Source: Bacillota bacterium
GTDB lineage: Bacteria > Bacillota_A > Clostridia > Peptostreptococcales > Anaerovoracaceae
DNA: 12,319 nt
Assembly: GCA_017438085.1 (NCBI GenBank)
Contig: JAFRWH010000109.1
Span: 1 to 12,319, forward strand
Reading direction: 5' to 3'
Under the pieces are notes generated by a model. It saw only the letters and a list, made by a program, of their open reading frames with translations, searched no databases and was not told where the DNA came from. Shown here piece by piece: positions 1 through 5,643 of this stretch; position 1 is the stretch's first letter, and every line of letters begins with the position of its first letter. The position numbers and the translations under genes were made by a program.

Positions 1-1
1 C

Positions 2-427
2 CTTGAGCGCGGCGCCAAGGTCTATCTGGCCACCGGCTGCCTGGGCGGATTTGACCTGGCCTCTGTATTCCAGCTGATGGGCGGAATGCAGGGCACCGTG
101 GTGCAGTACATGCCCCCGAAGGCCGAAAGAGACAGCAAAAACCCCATGGCTGGCTTCCCGGAGGAGTTCTCCGGCAGTGCTCTTGAAGGCTTCAATATCT
201 CACCGGCCCATCTGAACACTGTTATCGCCGGAGCTCTGGCCTGCGGCGAGCTGGAGGATGCCAGATACGAACTCAGAAAGTCTCAGCCCGGCATGGGAGC
301 CTTCGGACTTGAGATGAAGAACGACCTCAGCTCCGCAAAGATCATCATCTCCCAGAACACCTTCGAGATGATAGCCCTCAGCACCGTAGCCGTGCTCAAC
401 AGGGTCACCAATCCCATAACATTTTAA
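2..427 (+). CDS. DUF108 / L-aspartate dehydrogenase-like protein, C-terminal part (5' end outside window)
   Basis: The frame is open from base 2 to a TAA at 425-427 and gives about 141 residues, so the NAD-binding N-terminal half lies off the left edge. The visible part resembles the C-terminal domain of L-aspartate dehydrogenase (DUF108), which in known members makes iminoaspartate from aspartate for NAD synthesis. Family-like signals are the segment ATGCLGGFDLAS near the start (family: SGAigGlDal), then FSGSALEG, then SPAHLNTVIAGALA (family: P-x-N-x-N-x-AA), and a final FGLEMKND...NTFEMIALSTVAVL block. It is diverged: I do not see the usual N-x-H that carries the catalytic histidine, nor the NPxTS ending. 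It may therefore be a DUF108 relative with another substrate. A strong terminator follows 15 bases after the stop. The family call is moderately sure; the enzyme activity is not. Confidence 0.55.
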   Translation, partial: LERGAKVYLATGCLGGFDLASVFQLMGGMQGTVVQYMPPKAERDSKNPMAGFPEEFSGSALEGFNISPAHLNTVIAGALACGELEDARYELRKSQPGMGAFGLEMKNDLSSAKIIISQNTFEMIALSTVAVLNRVTNPITF

Positions 428-441
428 TATTCATGCAGCTG

Positions 442-477
442 AAAACCCCGGCAGCCTCAGAAGCCGCCGGGGTTTTT
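442..477 (+). terminator. Rho-independent terminator after the DUF108-like gene
   Basis: An 11-bp perfect stem (AAAACCCCGGC at 442-452 with GCCGGGGTTTT at 466-476) encloses a 13-nt loop and is followed on the plus strand by TTTTTATATATTTT. The reverse direction has a shorter T run (TTTTC), so it may also stop some minus-strand transcription coming from mnmA. Confidence 0.9.
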
Positions 478-484
478 ATATATT

Positions 485-634
485 TTATCTGTTCTGATAC
501 ATTTTTCTGCTTGTGGCGAGAATGCATACAAAGCCGAAGACCGATATAGCCATGAGCAGCAGCGATGCAGGCAGCCATCCAGCGCCTTCTATTACAGCGC
601 CAGTCAGAGGGGCACCTATAAGCATGCTTTTTTA
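485..634 (-). pseudogene. C-terminal remnant of an MFS transporter
   Basis: On the minus strand the frame from 625 to the TAA at 485-487 encodes 46 residues beginning MLIGAPLTGAVIEGAGWLP and ending ATSRKMYQNR. The order glycine/proline-rich turn, 'GAVIEGAGW', then one hydrophobic segment (roughly residues 18-38) and a basic tail is the usual end of a major facilitator superfamily transporter (end of helix 11, helix 12, cytoplasmic tail). A TAA at 632-634 lies two codons before the ATG, and sequence further upstream no longer looks like a transporter. There is no ribosome binding site in front of the ATG. All twelve-helix context is missing, so this is read as the stump left by a deletion, not a working small protein. 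It sits just behind mnmA. Confidence 0.65.
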
Positions 635-666
635 GAATTCATTTCTATCCCTTCTTGCTGCGGCTT

Positions 667-1776
667 TTATTCCACCTTGCATATCGTGCCACCACCGATC
701 ACTACATCTCCGTCGTAAGCCACGACAGCCTGTCCCACTGTGGGAGCACGCTGGGGTTCATCAAAGCTGAATATCAGCCGCTCCCCCTCCTGCATGATAG
801 TGCAGGGCTGTTCGTTGTGATAGTAACGTATCCTGGCCTTTGCCCTGAGGCTGCCCTCAATGCTTGGAACAGAGATCAGATTGATGTTATCCGCGATCAC
901 CCGGCTGGCGAAAAGGCCCTCGCCGTGGGACAGCACCACCTGATTTTCCTCAGGCCTTATGGCCACTACGTAAAGCGGCGCCGTGCTGGCTATTCCAAGG
1001 CCCTTGCGCTGTCCGACGGTGTAGCGGATTATACCCTTGTGACGGCCAAGGACCTTGCCCTCCGTATCCACAAAGTCCCCCGGCGGATACTCTTTTCCGG
1101 TGAAATGCTCTATGAATGCTGCATAATCGCCGTCAGGAACGAAGCATATATCCTGAGAATCGTGCTTCTGCGCATTAACAAAACCATGTTCCTCCGCTAT
1201 CCTACGCGTCTCTGTCTTGTGATAGCTGCCGAGCGGAAACAGGGTATGGGAAAGCTGCTCCTGGCTGAGCATGTAGAGTACATAGCTCTGGTCCTTTGAA
1301 GCGTCCAGCGCCTTCTTCAGCAGCCATCGGCCTGCGTCTTCATCGTATTCGATGCGCGCATAGTGTCCTGTGGCCAGGTAATCAAGGCCCCGGGCTTTGG
1401 CCTCCGCCCACATTCTCTCGAATTTCATGGTCCGGTTGCACTGTATGCAGGGATTTGGCGTCCCGCCAGCCTCGTAGACGCTCACAAAATCCTCCATCAC
1501 CTTCTCACGGAACTCTTTCCTATAGTCCCAGATCTCGTGTGGCACGCCCATGGAAAAAGCCACCCTCGCGGCGTCCATCATATCCGCCCAGCTGCAGCAG
1601 CTGCGTCCGCTGTTTACGCCGCAGGAATCAGGCGCCCCCTCGGGAAGCCCTATCTCTTCATTTCTGTAAAGCTGCATTGTCGCGCCATAGCACTCATAAC
1701 CCTGCTCCTTCAGGAGCCCCAGAGCCACGCTGGAGTCCACGCCTCCGCTCATGGCGACCAATACTTTTTTAGTCAT
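667..1776 (-). CDS. mnmA: tRNA-uridine 2-sulfurtransferase MnmA
   Basis: MnmA installs the 2-thio group on U34 of tRNAs for Glu, Gln and Lys in the cytoplasm, activating the uridine with ATP and taking sulfur from a persulfide relay. The 369-residue product has the ATP PP-loop SGGVDSS at residues 10-16. The first active cysteine is in NPCIQCN (Cys113, with Cys110 giving a CxxC) and the second is Cys211 in SQDICFVPDG. TGHYAR (136-141), the conserved KDQSYVLY (161-168) and the C-terminal YTVGQRKGLGI block are all present. Length is normal. Residues 52-61 (SCGVNSGRSCCS region) add three more cysteines, a pattern I recall from other Firmicute MnmA proteins. It is apparently transcribed alone from a promoter at 1815-1843. 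The ribosome binding site is weak (AAGGT abutting the ATG), but the start fits the family N-terminus. Confidence 0.97.
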   Translation of the reverse strand: MTKKVLVAMSGGVDSSVALGLLKEQGYECYGATMQLYRNEEIGLPEGAPDSCGVNSGRSCCSWADMMDAARVAFSMGVPHEIWDYRKEFREKVMEDFVSVYEAGGTPNPCIQCNRTMKFERMWAEAKARGLDYLATGHYARIEYDEDAGRWLLKKALDASKDQSYVLYMLSQEQLSHTLFPLGSYHKTETRRIAEEHGFVNAQKHDSQDICFVPDGDYAAFIEHFTGKEYPPGDFVDTEGKVLGRHKGIIRYTVGQRKGLGIASTAPLYVVAIRPEENQVVLSHGEGLFASRVIADNINLISVPSIEGSLRAKARIRYYHNEQPCTIMQEGERLIFSFDEPQRAPTVGQAVVAYDGDVVIGGGTICKVE

Positions 1777-1814
1777 ACCTTATCACCGTCACAGACAACA
1801 ATAACCCGGCAATG

Positions 1815-1843
1815 ATTGTACCAAAAAAGAGCTCCCGTGTCCA
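1815..1843 (-). promoter_or_regulatory. Sigma-A-type promoter of mnmA, overlapping the upstream terminator
   Basis: On the minus strand, TGGACA (1838-1843; 5 of 6 to consensus) and TACAAT (1815-1820) are separated by exactly 17 nt. Transcription would start near 1808, about 31 nt before the mnmA ATG. The -35 box lies in the loop of the terminator hairpin of the preceding peptidase gene, and the terminator T-run forms part of the spacer. Read from sequence only; no start site data. Confidence 0.65.
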
Positions 1844-1857
1844 TACAGGAGCTCTTT
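1823..1857 (-). terminator. Rho-independent terminator of the M28 peptidase gene
   Basis: A 10-bp perfect stem (AAAGAGCTCC at 1826-1835, GGAGCTCTTT at 1848-1857) with a 12-nt loop is followed on the minus strand by six T residues (1823-1828, partly in the stem). It stands 44 bases behind the peptidase stop codon and belongs to a two-copy repeat-terminator module. Confidence 0.88.
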
Positions 1858-1873
1858 CAGATTGAAGTTCAGC

Positions 1874-1902
1874 TATTTATCGTCTATTGGCGATAAACGA
1901 TT
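1874..1902 (-). repeat. 29-nt dispersed repeat, copy A (behind the M28 peptidase gene)
   Basis: This copy matches 25 of 29 bases of 5608-5636 in the same orientation. Its core forms a small hairpin: TTTATCG (1876-1882) pairs with CGATAAA (1891-1897) around TCTATTGG. It overlaps the peptidase stop codon (1901-1903). Exactly 13 nt separate it from the TTTCAG that ends the terminator hairpin, as in copy B. Confidence 0.75.
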
Positions 1903-3130
1903 AATCTTCCTTTCTCTTTCTGTAGAAATATTCATCCAGCTGCTTCTTGATGCTGTCGGGGATCTTTCTGGAGATGGGGCATACAGCAGCGTCGCATAGT
2001 TTTACGGTAAATTCGCTGATGAAGTTAGCGTCTTCCTGGATCTGCTTTGCGCTTACAGTGCTGCCGTCATCGTAGCGACTGTGAATGACTGCCTGATTGT
2101 GGGGAGCCATCTTGCCGAAAGAATAAGCCGGAACTCCCTTGTCAGCAAAGCTGGAGGAGTCGGAGGACATTACCCTCTGCATAGCTCTGAGGGGGAAGCC
2201 CTTGTCGAAGCTGAAGCCCTTCAGATAATCGATAGCAGCCTGATCCGCGCTGACTGCGCAGATTACCTTGCCCATGATGCTTCCGATCATGTCTACGTTT
2301 ACATTCACAAGGATCTTGTCCAGCTCGGCCTCATGATCTCTGACATAAGCCTTGGAGCCCAGCAGACCTCTTTCCTCGCTGCCTACGAATACGCAGCGCA
2401 GTCCGTAGTGATGCTTGCCGGTCTTAGCGGCCATATCGATGGTGTTCAGCAGAGTAATGCAGCCGGTCAGGTTGTCCCATACGCCCTTTGCAAGAGGTCT
2501 GGAGTCAAGATGTGCGGACATGGTGATCCACTCGTCGCACTCACCTGGGATCTCAGCAACGGTATTCCAGGACTTGCCCATGCCCTCGGTCTGATCGATA
2601 GCGATCTTTACAGTCATAGGCATGTTCTTTACCAGCTTTACAGCGTCCTTTGCGTTGATGTTTACGCCCAGAACTCTGCGGCCTTTGCATACATAGTCTC
2701 TGAGCTCTCTGAGGTCGATATCGTTGTCTCTCCACTTTACGTCGCCATCATAGGTGATGAAGCCTACAGCGCCGGCGTCCAGCATGTCGTGATAGTCAAA
2801 AGTCTTGATGCCGCCGTCGATGAGAACGATCTTTCCATTGACCTTGCTGAGGGAGATGGGATCGAACTCGCTGATATAGCAGAGGGGAGCCTCGATCTCT
2901 CCGCTGCCGCAGAGCTCATAACCCTTGCAGGGCACTTCTTTGCCGTCTGCGATAAGCTTTGCGCTGTTGATCGTGGTTACGGGAACATCAAAAGCCTCTA
3001 CTCTTGCTTCTGCTCCGAGCTTTCTGGCGGTCTCGGCCAGATACTCGGCAGTCCACTTCTCTTCCTTGGAAGCACTGATGCGGATATGACCGACATCGTT
3101 TATGATTTTCTGGATTTCTCTCTGAGTCAT
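1901..3130 (-). CDS. M28-family zinc metallopeptidase with PA-like insert, cytosolic
   Basis: The 409-residue product has the full set of di-zinc aminopeptidase ligands of family M28. In the numbering from the chosen start these are His207 in SAHLDS, Asp219 in VWDNLTG, the catalytic pair Glu252/Glu253 in GSEERGLLGS, Asp280 in NVDMIG, and His350 in IHSRYDD. Residues about 60-180 look like a protease-associated insert between the two halves of the fold. No signal peptide or membrane segment is visible, so it should act in the cytosol, probably on short peptides; the substrate is unknown. I chose the ATG at 3128-3130 because GGAGGAG lies directly upstream; the longer frame starting at 3151 would place that site inside the gene. 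It is divergent from a TetR-type gene, has its own promoter at 3171-3199, and ends in the repeat-terminator module. Confidence 0.88.
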   Translation of the reverse strand: MTQREIQKIINDVGHIRISASKEEKWTAEYLAETARKLGAEARVEAFDVPVTTINSAKLIADGKEVPCKGYELCGSGEIEAPLCYISEFDPISLSKVNGKIVLIDGGIKTFDYHDMLDAGAVGFITYDGDVKWRDNDIDLRELRDYVCKGRRVLGVNINAKDAVKLVKNMPMTVKIAIDQTEGMGKSWNTVAEIPGECDEWITMSAHLDSRPLAKGVWDNLTGCITLLNTIDMAAKTGKHHYGLRCVFVGSEERGLLGSKAYVRDHEAELDKILVNVNVDMIGSIMGKVICAVSADQAAIDYLKGFSFDKGFPLRAMQRVMSSDSSSFADKGVPAYSFGKMAPHNQAVIHSRYDDGSTVSAKQIQEDANFISEFTVKLCDAAVCPISRKIPDSIKKQLDEYFYRKRKED

Positions 3131-3170
3131 TTTCTCCTCCATTAAAAGCAATAAAGTTATTCATAAATTA

Positions 3171-3199
3171 ATTATAGACCCTAATCAGTTTTCAAACAA
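3171..3199 (-). promoter_or_regulatory. Sigma-A-type promoter of the M28 peptidase gene
   Basis: Minus-strand TTGTTT (3194-3199) and a perfect TATAAT (3171-3176) are 17 nt apart. The predicted start near 3164 leaves a leader of about 34 nt before the peptidase ATG. The surrounding gap is very AT-rich. Confidence 0.75.
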
Positions 3200-3209
3200 T
3201 ATATAATTT

Positions 3210-3223
3210 TTGAATCAAGTCAA
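3210..3223. promoter_or_regulatory. Possible operator between the peptidase and TetR genes
   Basis: TTGAATCAAGTCAA has matching TTGA/TCAA ends and lies between the two divergent promoters. TetR-type proteins often bind palindromes in such a gap and repress their own gene and its neighbour. The symmetry is partial and the region is AT-rich, so chance is a real possibility. Confidence 0.3.
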
Positions 3224-3261
3224 TATTTTTCAGGTCAAAACGAGATTTCCCCTTTTGTTTA

Positions 3262-3270
3262 TGATATACT
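3262..3270 (+). promoter_or_regulatory. Extended -10 promoter of the TetR-type gene
   Basis: TGATATACT fits an extended -10 element (TGn followed by TATACT). No good -35 box stands 16-18 nt upstream, which is usual for extended -10 promoters. Transcription would start near 3277, about 20 nt before the ATG. Confidence 0.6.
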
Positions 3271-3297
3271 ATTTAATATCACAGGGAGGATAGATCC

Positions 3298-3978
3298 ATG
3301 GCCAATAAAAAGAAGGGTCTTGAGACCAGAAAACACATTGTTGAAACAGCCACCCGCCTCTTCTACGAGCGGGGCTTTGCCGATGTTACAGTCAAGGACA
3401 TCTGCGATGAGGCAGGCATACCCAAATCCCTGTATTATTATTATTACAAGGACAAAATGGAGCTGGCCACACTGATGTGGAGGGCATTCCTTGTGGAAGC
3501 CTATAAGGCCGCCAGCGACGATGGCCGCTACAGCGCTCTCACAGAGGATGCCAACGCCAGAACTATTTTTTACGATGCAACCTACCTGTCCCTTCTGAAG
3601 GACAAAGCGTTGCTGAGGGTCTTCGCAGAAGCTGTTTACGAGATGCCCAGGTTCTGGTTCTCGGGCAACGGCATAAGCTTCGGTGCCAGCGGGTACCAGG
3701 GCCGCAGCCGGAACATGGACCCCAAGGATTTCGATATGCTGTCCTGCTATCTTGGCATGTTCCCGCTTATGGTAAAGCGCCTGGTAGATATAGGTGACAG
3801 TCAGGTAAGTCCAGAGGAATTCGTAACCTATATGCAGTATCTCAGCCACAGCTATTTCGAAACTGATACCGATAAGATACTCAGAACCGTAAAGGAGCAG
3901 GTCCGAATAGCCTCAGAAAACCTGATAGACCTGTCCGCCATCTTCCTTCGCATCCCGGAGCTCATGTTCCCGGAATAA
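3298..3978 (+). CDS. TetR/AcrR-family transcriptional regulator
   Basis: The 226-residue product begins with the typical TetR DNA-binding domain: TRKHIVETATRLFYERGFADVTVKDICDEAGIPKS followed by LYYYYYKDKMEL (residues about 10-56), matching the family pattern of helix 1, the helix-turn-helix and the Y-Y-x-F-K-x-K motif. The remainder is a helical ligand/dimer domain without a recognisable family-specific motif, so the inducer is unknown. The ATG is well placed behind AGGGAGGA (3283-3290). It is divergent from the M28 peptidase gene, the most likely target besides itself, and convergent with the BrnQ-like carrier gene. Five consecutive tyrosines encoded by TAT repeats occupy the end of the recognition region, but the spacing matches the family, so the domain is intact. 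Confidence 0.92.
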   Translation: MANKKKGLETRKHIVETATRLFYERGFADVTVKDICDEAGIPKSLYYYYYKDKMELATLMWRAFLVEAYKAASDDGRYSALTEDANARTIFYDATYLSLLKDKALLRVFAEAVYEMPRFWFSGNGISFGASGYQGRSRNMDPKDFDMLSCYLGMFPLMVKRLVDIGDSQVSPEEFVTYMQYLSHSYFETDTDKILRTVKEQVRIASENLIDLSAIFLRIPELMFPE

Positions 3979-4029
3979 CAGGCAGGCGCGGAGCTACCCA
4001 GTCCACAGAAACAACAATTCAACAAAATA

Positions 4030-4068
4030 CAAAACCCCCGGCTGCATTCGCAATGCCGGGGATTTTGT
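4030..4068. terminator. Bidirectional terminator between TetR and BrnQ-like genes
   Basis: CCCCGGC (4036-4042) pairs with GCCGGGG (4055-4061). The stem is extended by AAAA and TTTT arms after one mismatch (4031-4034 and 4063-4066). The A-rich left side and T-rich right side suit termination in both directions, as expected between two convergent genes whose stops are at 3978 and 4087. Confidence 0.85.
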
Positions 4069-4086
4069 TATCTATCAGAGACTGAA

Positions 4087-5418
4087 TCAGCGCTCTTTTT
4101 TAGTTATAAGTCCGATAATGAAGGCCAGGACGGTCCAGGGAACCCATGCCAGTGAGATGGATGCCAGCGGAAGCTTTGTGTAGATACTGCAGAGTCCCTC
4201 CAGCACGCCGAACTTCACGAAATACTTCCAGAGCATGTCCATCATGCCCATGACAAAAGCTGTATACATCGCCAGTTTAGCGCCATTCATGCCTTTTGCG
4301 CTGCTGCAGTCCTTTGCAAAGCCATAGAAGAGCACCAGAACTATTACCGCAGGATATACGCCGTCCAGTATGGGTCCGAGTATGGAAAGGATGTTGGTAA
4401 GACCAAGGCTTCCGAAGAAGATGCTGAGGATCACGATAGCCAGAGATACCTGCTTGTAGCTGAACTTCCCTCCGGTCACATCGACGAAGAATTCAGCGCA
4501 GCCGGAGGACATTCCTATAGCGGTGGTAAGAGCTGCCATAAACAGCGCAATGCAGAAGAGCATGCCGCCCAGCTTTCCGTACTGAGCTGTGGCCACGGCG
4601 GTATAAAGAGCAGTATAGCTGAGGCTTGGGAAGGTGGAGGCGGATGTCGCGCCTATCACCATATGGCAGAAATGGGTTACCGTAAGCATGGCAACGCCTG
4701 CAATGCCTACCCTGATCATGTTGGATGTTATCTTTTCTTCGCTTACGCCCTTGTGCTTCAGGCTGTTGATGATAACGGCACCGAATATCAGGGCGCACAG
4801 TATCTCGCCGGTGGCATATCCACTGGTAAAGCCATAGGCAAAGGCAGAACCTTCATACTGCTTGGAGCCGATCTCGCCGAGAGGGTTCAGAAGCCCTTTA
4901 CCTACTACAGCCACAACAATGATCAGCAGTACAGGGAACAGTATTGCAGATATGCGGTCCATGGCCTTGCCGGGGCTCACCAGGAAGAAATAGGTTATTA
5001 TATAGAAGACGATGGTGAAAATGATAAGCGGTATGCGGCTCTGAACATCCAGCCCGAAAGCCTGTACTGCAGAATCCCAGGCTGCAGCGCTCATACGGGG
5101 GATCACGTAGAAGGGACCGTTCATTGCGATGGTGACGCAGGCGTAGAAGATGCCGAACTTCTTCCCCGTGATGCGGTTAGTGAGCTGGCTGTAGGTGGCG
5201 TTGCCTCTGGCCAGCGCTATGTAGCCAACGACCACCAGAAACAGAGAAGTGATGAATGCCCCAAGAAAAGCAGGCAGCAAAGCACTTCCGCTCTCCTTGC
5301 CCCAGTTCATGGGCCACACCATGCTGGATGCGCCGAAATGCATGGAAAACAGCGCTCCGCCGCTCAGGAAAAGCGCCAGCGGCTTCAGATTGCCCTTCTT
5401 GTCCAGATCCTTATTCAT
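4087..5418 (-). CDS. BrnQ-type branched-chain amino acid:cation symporter (LIVCS family)
   Basis: This is a 443-residue integral membrane protein with about 12 hydrophobic segments, the normal size and layout of BrnQ/BraB carriers that import leucine, isoleucine and valine with Na+ or H+. Family-like signals are LFSMHFGASSMVWPMNWG (residues 23-40; family: MFFGAGNLIFPPxLG), the following glycine-rich helix, and GPFYVIPRMSAAAWDSAV (101-118; family: GPffaiPRTatvsyE). The match is clear but not close, and the TAT after PR is replaced by MSAAAW, so substrate choice may differ from classical BrnQ. The ATG is behind GGAGG (5428-5432, 9-nt spacing). It is a single gene with its own promoter (5466-5494) flanked by two similar operator-like sites, so it is probably tightly regulated. 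The gene ends at a terminator shared with the convergent TetR gene. Confidence 0.85.
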   Translation of the reverse strand: MNKDLDKKGNLKPLALFLSGGALFSMHFGASSMVWPMNWGKESGSALLPAFLGAFITSLFLVVVGYIALARGNATYSQLTNRITGKKFGIFYACVTIAMNGPFYVIPRMSAAAWDSAVQAFGLDVQSRIPLIIFTIVFYIITYFFLVSPGKAMDRISAILFPVLLIIVVAVVGKGLLNPLGEIGSKQYEGSAFAYGFTSGYATGEILCALIFGAVIINSLKHKGVSEEKITSNMIRVGIAGVAMLTVTHFCHMVIGATSASTFPSLSYTALYTAVATAQYGKLGGMLFCIALFMAALTTAIGMSSGCAEFFVDVTGGKFSYKQVSLAIVILSIFFGSLGLTNILSILGPILDGVYPAVIVLVLFYGFAKDCSSAKGMNGAKLAMYTAFVMGMMDMLWKYFVKFGVLEGLCSIYTKLPLASISLAWVPWTVLAFIIGLITKKER

Positions 5419-5440
5419 AAAGCGATGCCTCCGGATTTTT

Positions 5441-5453
5441 TTAACCGATTCAA
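5441..5453 (-). promoter_or_regulatory. Operator-like site O1 of the brnQ-like gene
   Basis: TTAACCGATTCAA is a near-palindrome around a central CG, in the style of LacI/GalR-family operators. With its T-rich flank it repeats the site at 5503-5515. It falls just downstream of the predicted transcription start (near 5459), a typical repressor position. Confidence 0.5.
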
Positions 5454-5465
5454 TAAAACAACGAT

Positions 5466-5494
5466 ATTATGCACCAATAAAGCTATATTTGCAA
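5466..5494 (-). promoter_or_regulatory. Sigma-A-type promoter of the brnQ-like gene
   Basis: Minus-strand TTGCAA (5489-5494) and CATAAT (5466-5471) are separated by exactly 17 nt. The predicted start near 5459 gives a leader of about 40 nt. The promoter lies precisely between the two repeated operator-like sites. Confidence 0.7.
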
Positions 5495-5502
5495 TACATT
5501 TT

Positions 5503-5515
5503 TTAATCGATTCAA
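5503..5515 (-). promoter_or_regulatory. Operator-like site O2 of the brnQ-like gene
   Basis: TTAATCGATTCAA differs from O1 in one of 13 positions and has the same T-rich left flank. It lies just upstream of the -35 box. The centre-to-centre distance to O1 is 62 bp, about six helical turns, which would place both sites on one face of the DNA. Confidence 0.5.
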
Positions 5516-5551
5516 AATAATTATTTATTTAACGAAGAAATCGGACTGCAC

Positions 5552-5591
5552 AAAAACAAATGAAGCTTTCTCCTGCCTGAAAGCTTCATTT
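5552..5591 (-). terminator. Rho-independent terminator of the flavoprotein/membrane-protein unit
   Basis: A perfect 13-bp stem (5558-5570 with 5579-5591) around an 8-nt loop is followed on the minus strand by GTTTTTG (5551-5557). It stands 52 bases behind the stop codon of the small membrane protein gene and forms the end of the second repeat-terminator module. Confidence 0.88.
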
Positions 5592-5607
5592 CAGTATATG
5601 ACATCAT

Positions 5608-5636
5608 TATTCATCGCCTATTGACGATTAACGATT
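5608..5636 (-). repeat. 29-nt dispersed repeat, copy B (behind the small membrane protein gene)
   Basis: It is 25 of 29 identical to copy A at 1874-1902 in the same orientation, 7 nt beyond the stop codon at 5644-5646. TTCATCG and CGATTAA can still pair with one mismatch around CCTATTGA. Thirteen nt separate it from TTTCAG at the foot of the terminator, the same spacing as in copy A. Confidence 0.75.
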
Positions 5637-5643
5637 GATACTT

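Noticed and set aside
655..1299. Long plus-strand open frame opposite mnmA
   Set aside because: It is the antisense shadow of a clearly identified gene, has no ribosome binding site and no recognisable domain.
1441..1680. Extra cysteines in the first third of MnmA as a novel insertion
   Set aside because: A CCS-type segment at this place is, as far as I recall, common in Firmicute and related MnmA proteins, and overall length is normal.
1874..1902. CRISPR repeat or insertion sequence end
   Set aside because: There are only two copies 3.7 kb apart, with no spacers, no transposase and no target duplication seen.
2081..3145. 354-codon plus-strand open frame opposite the M28 peptidase gene
   Set aside because: The peptidase frame has all metal ligands and expression signals; the opposite frame is composition-driven.
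3433..3449. Run of TAT codons giving five tyrosines in the TetR DNA-binding domain, possible slippage mutation
   Set aside because: The distance from the recognition helix to the K-x-K motif equals the family norm, so no residues were gained or lost.
4663..5520. Plus-strand open frame opposite the brnQ-like gene
   Set aside because: No family resemblance, no start signal, and it runs through the carrier's promoter and operators.
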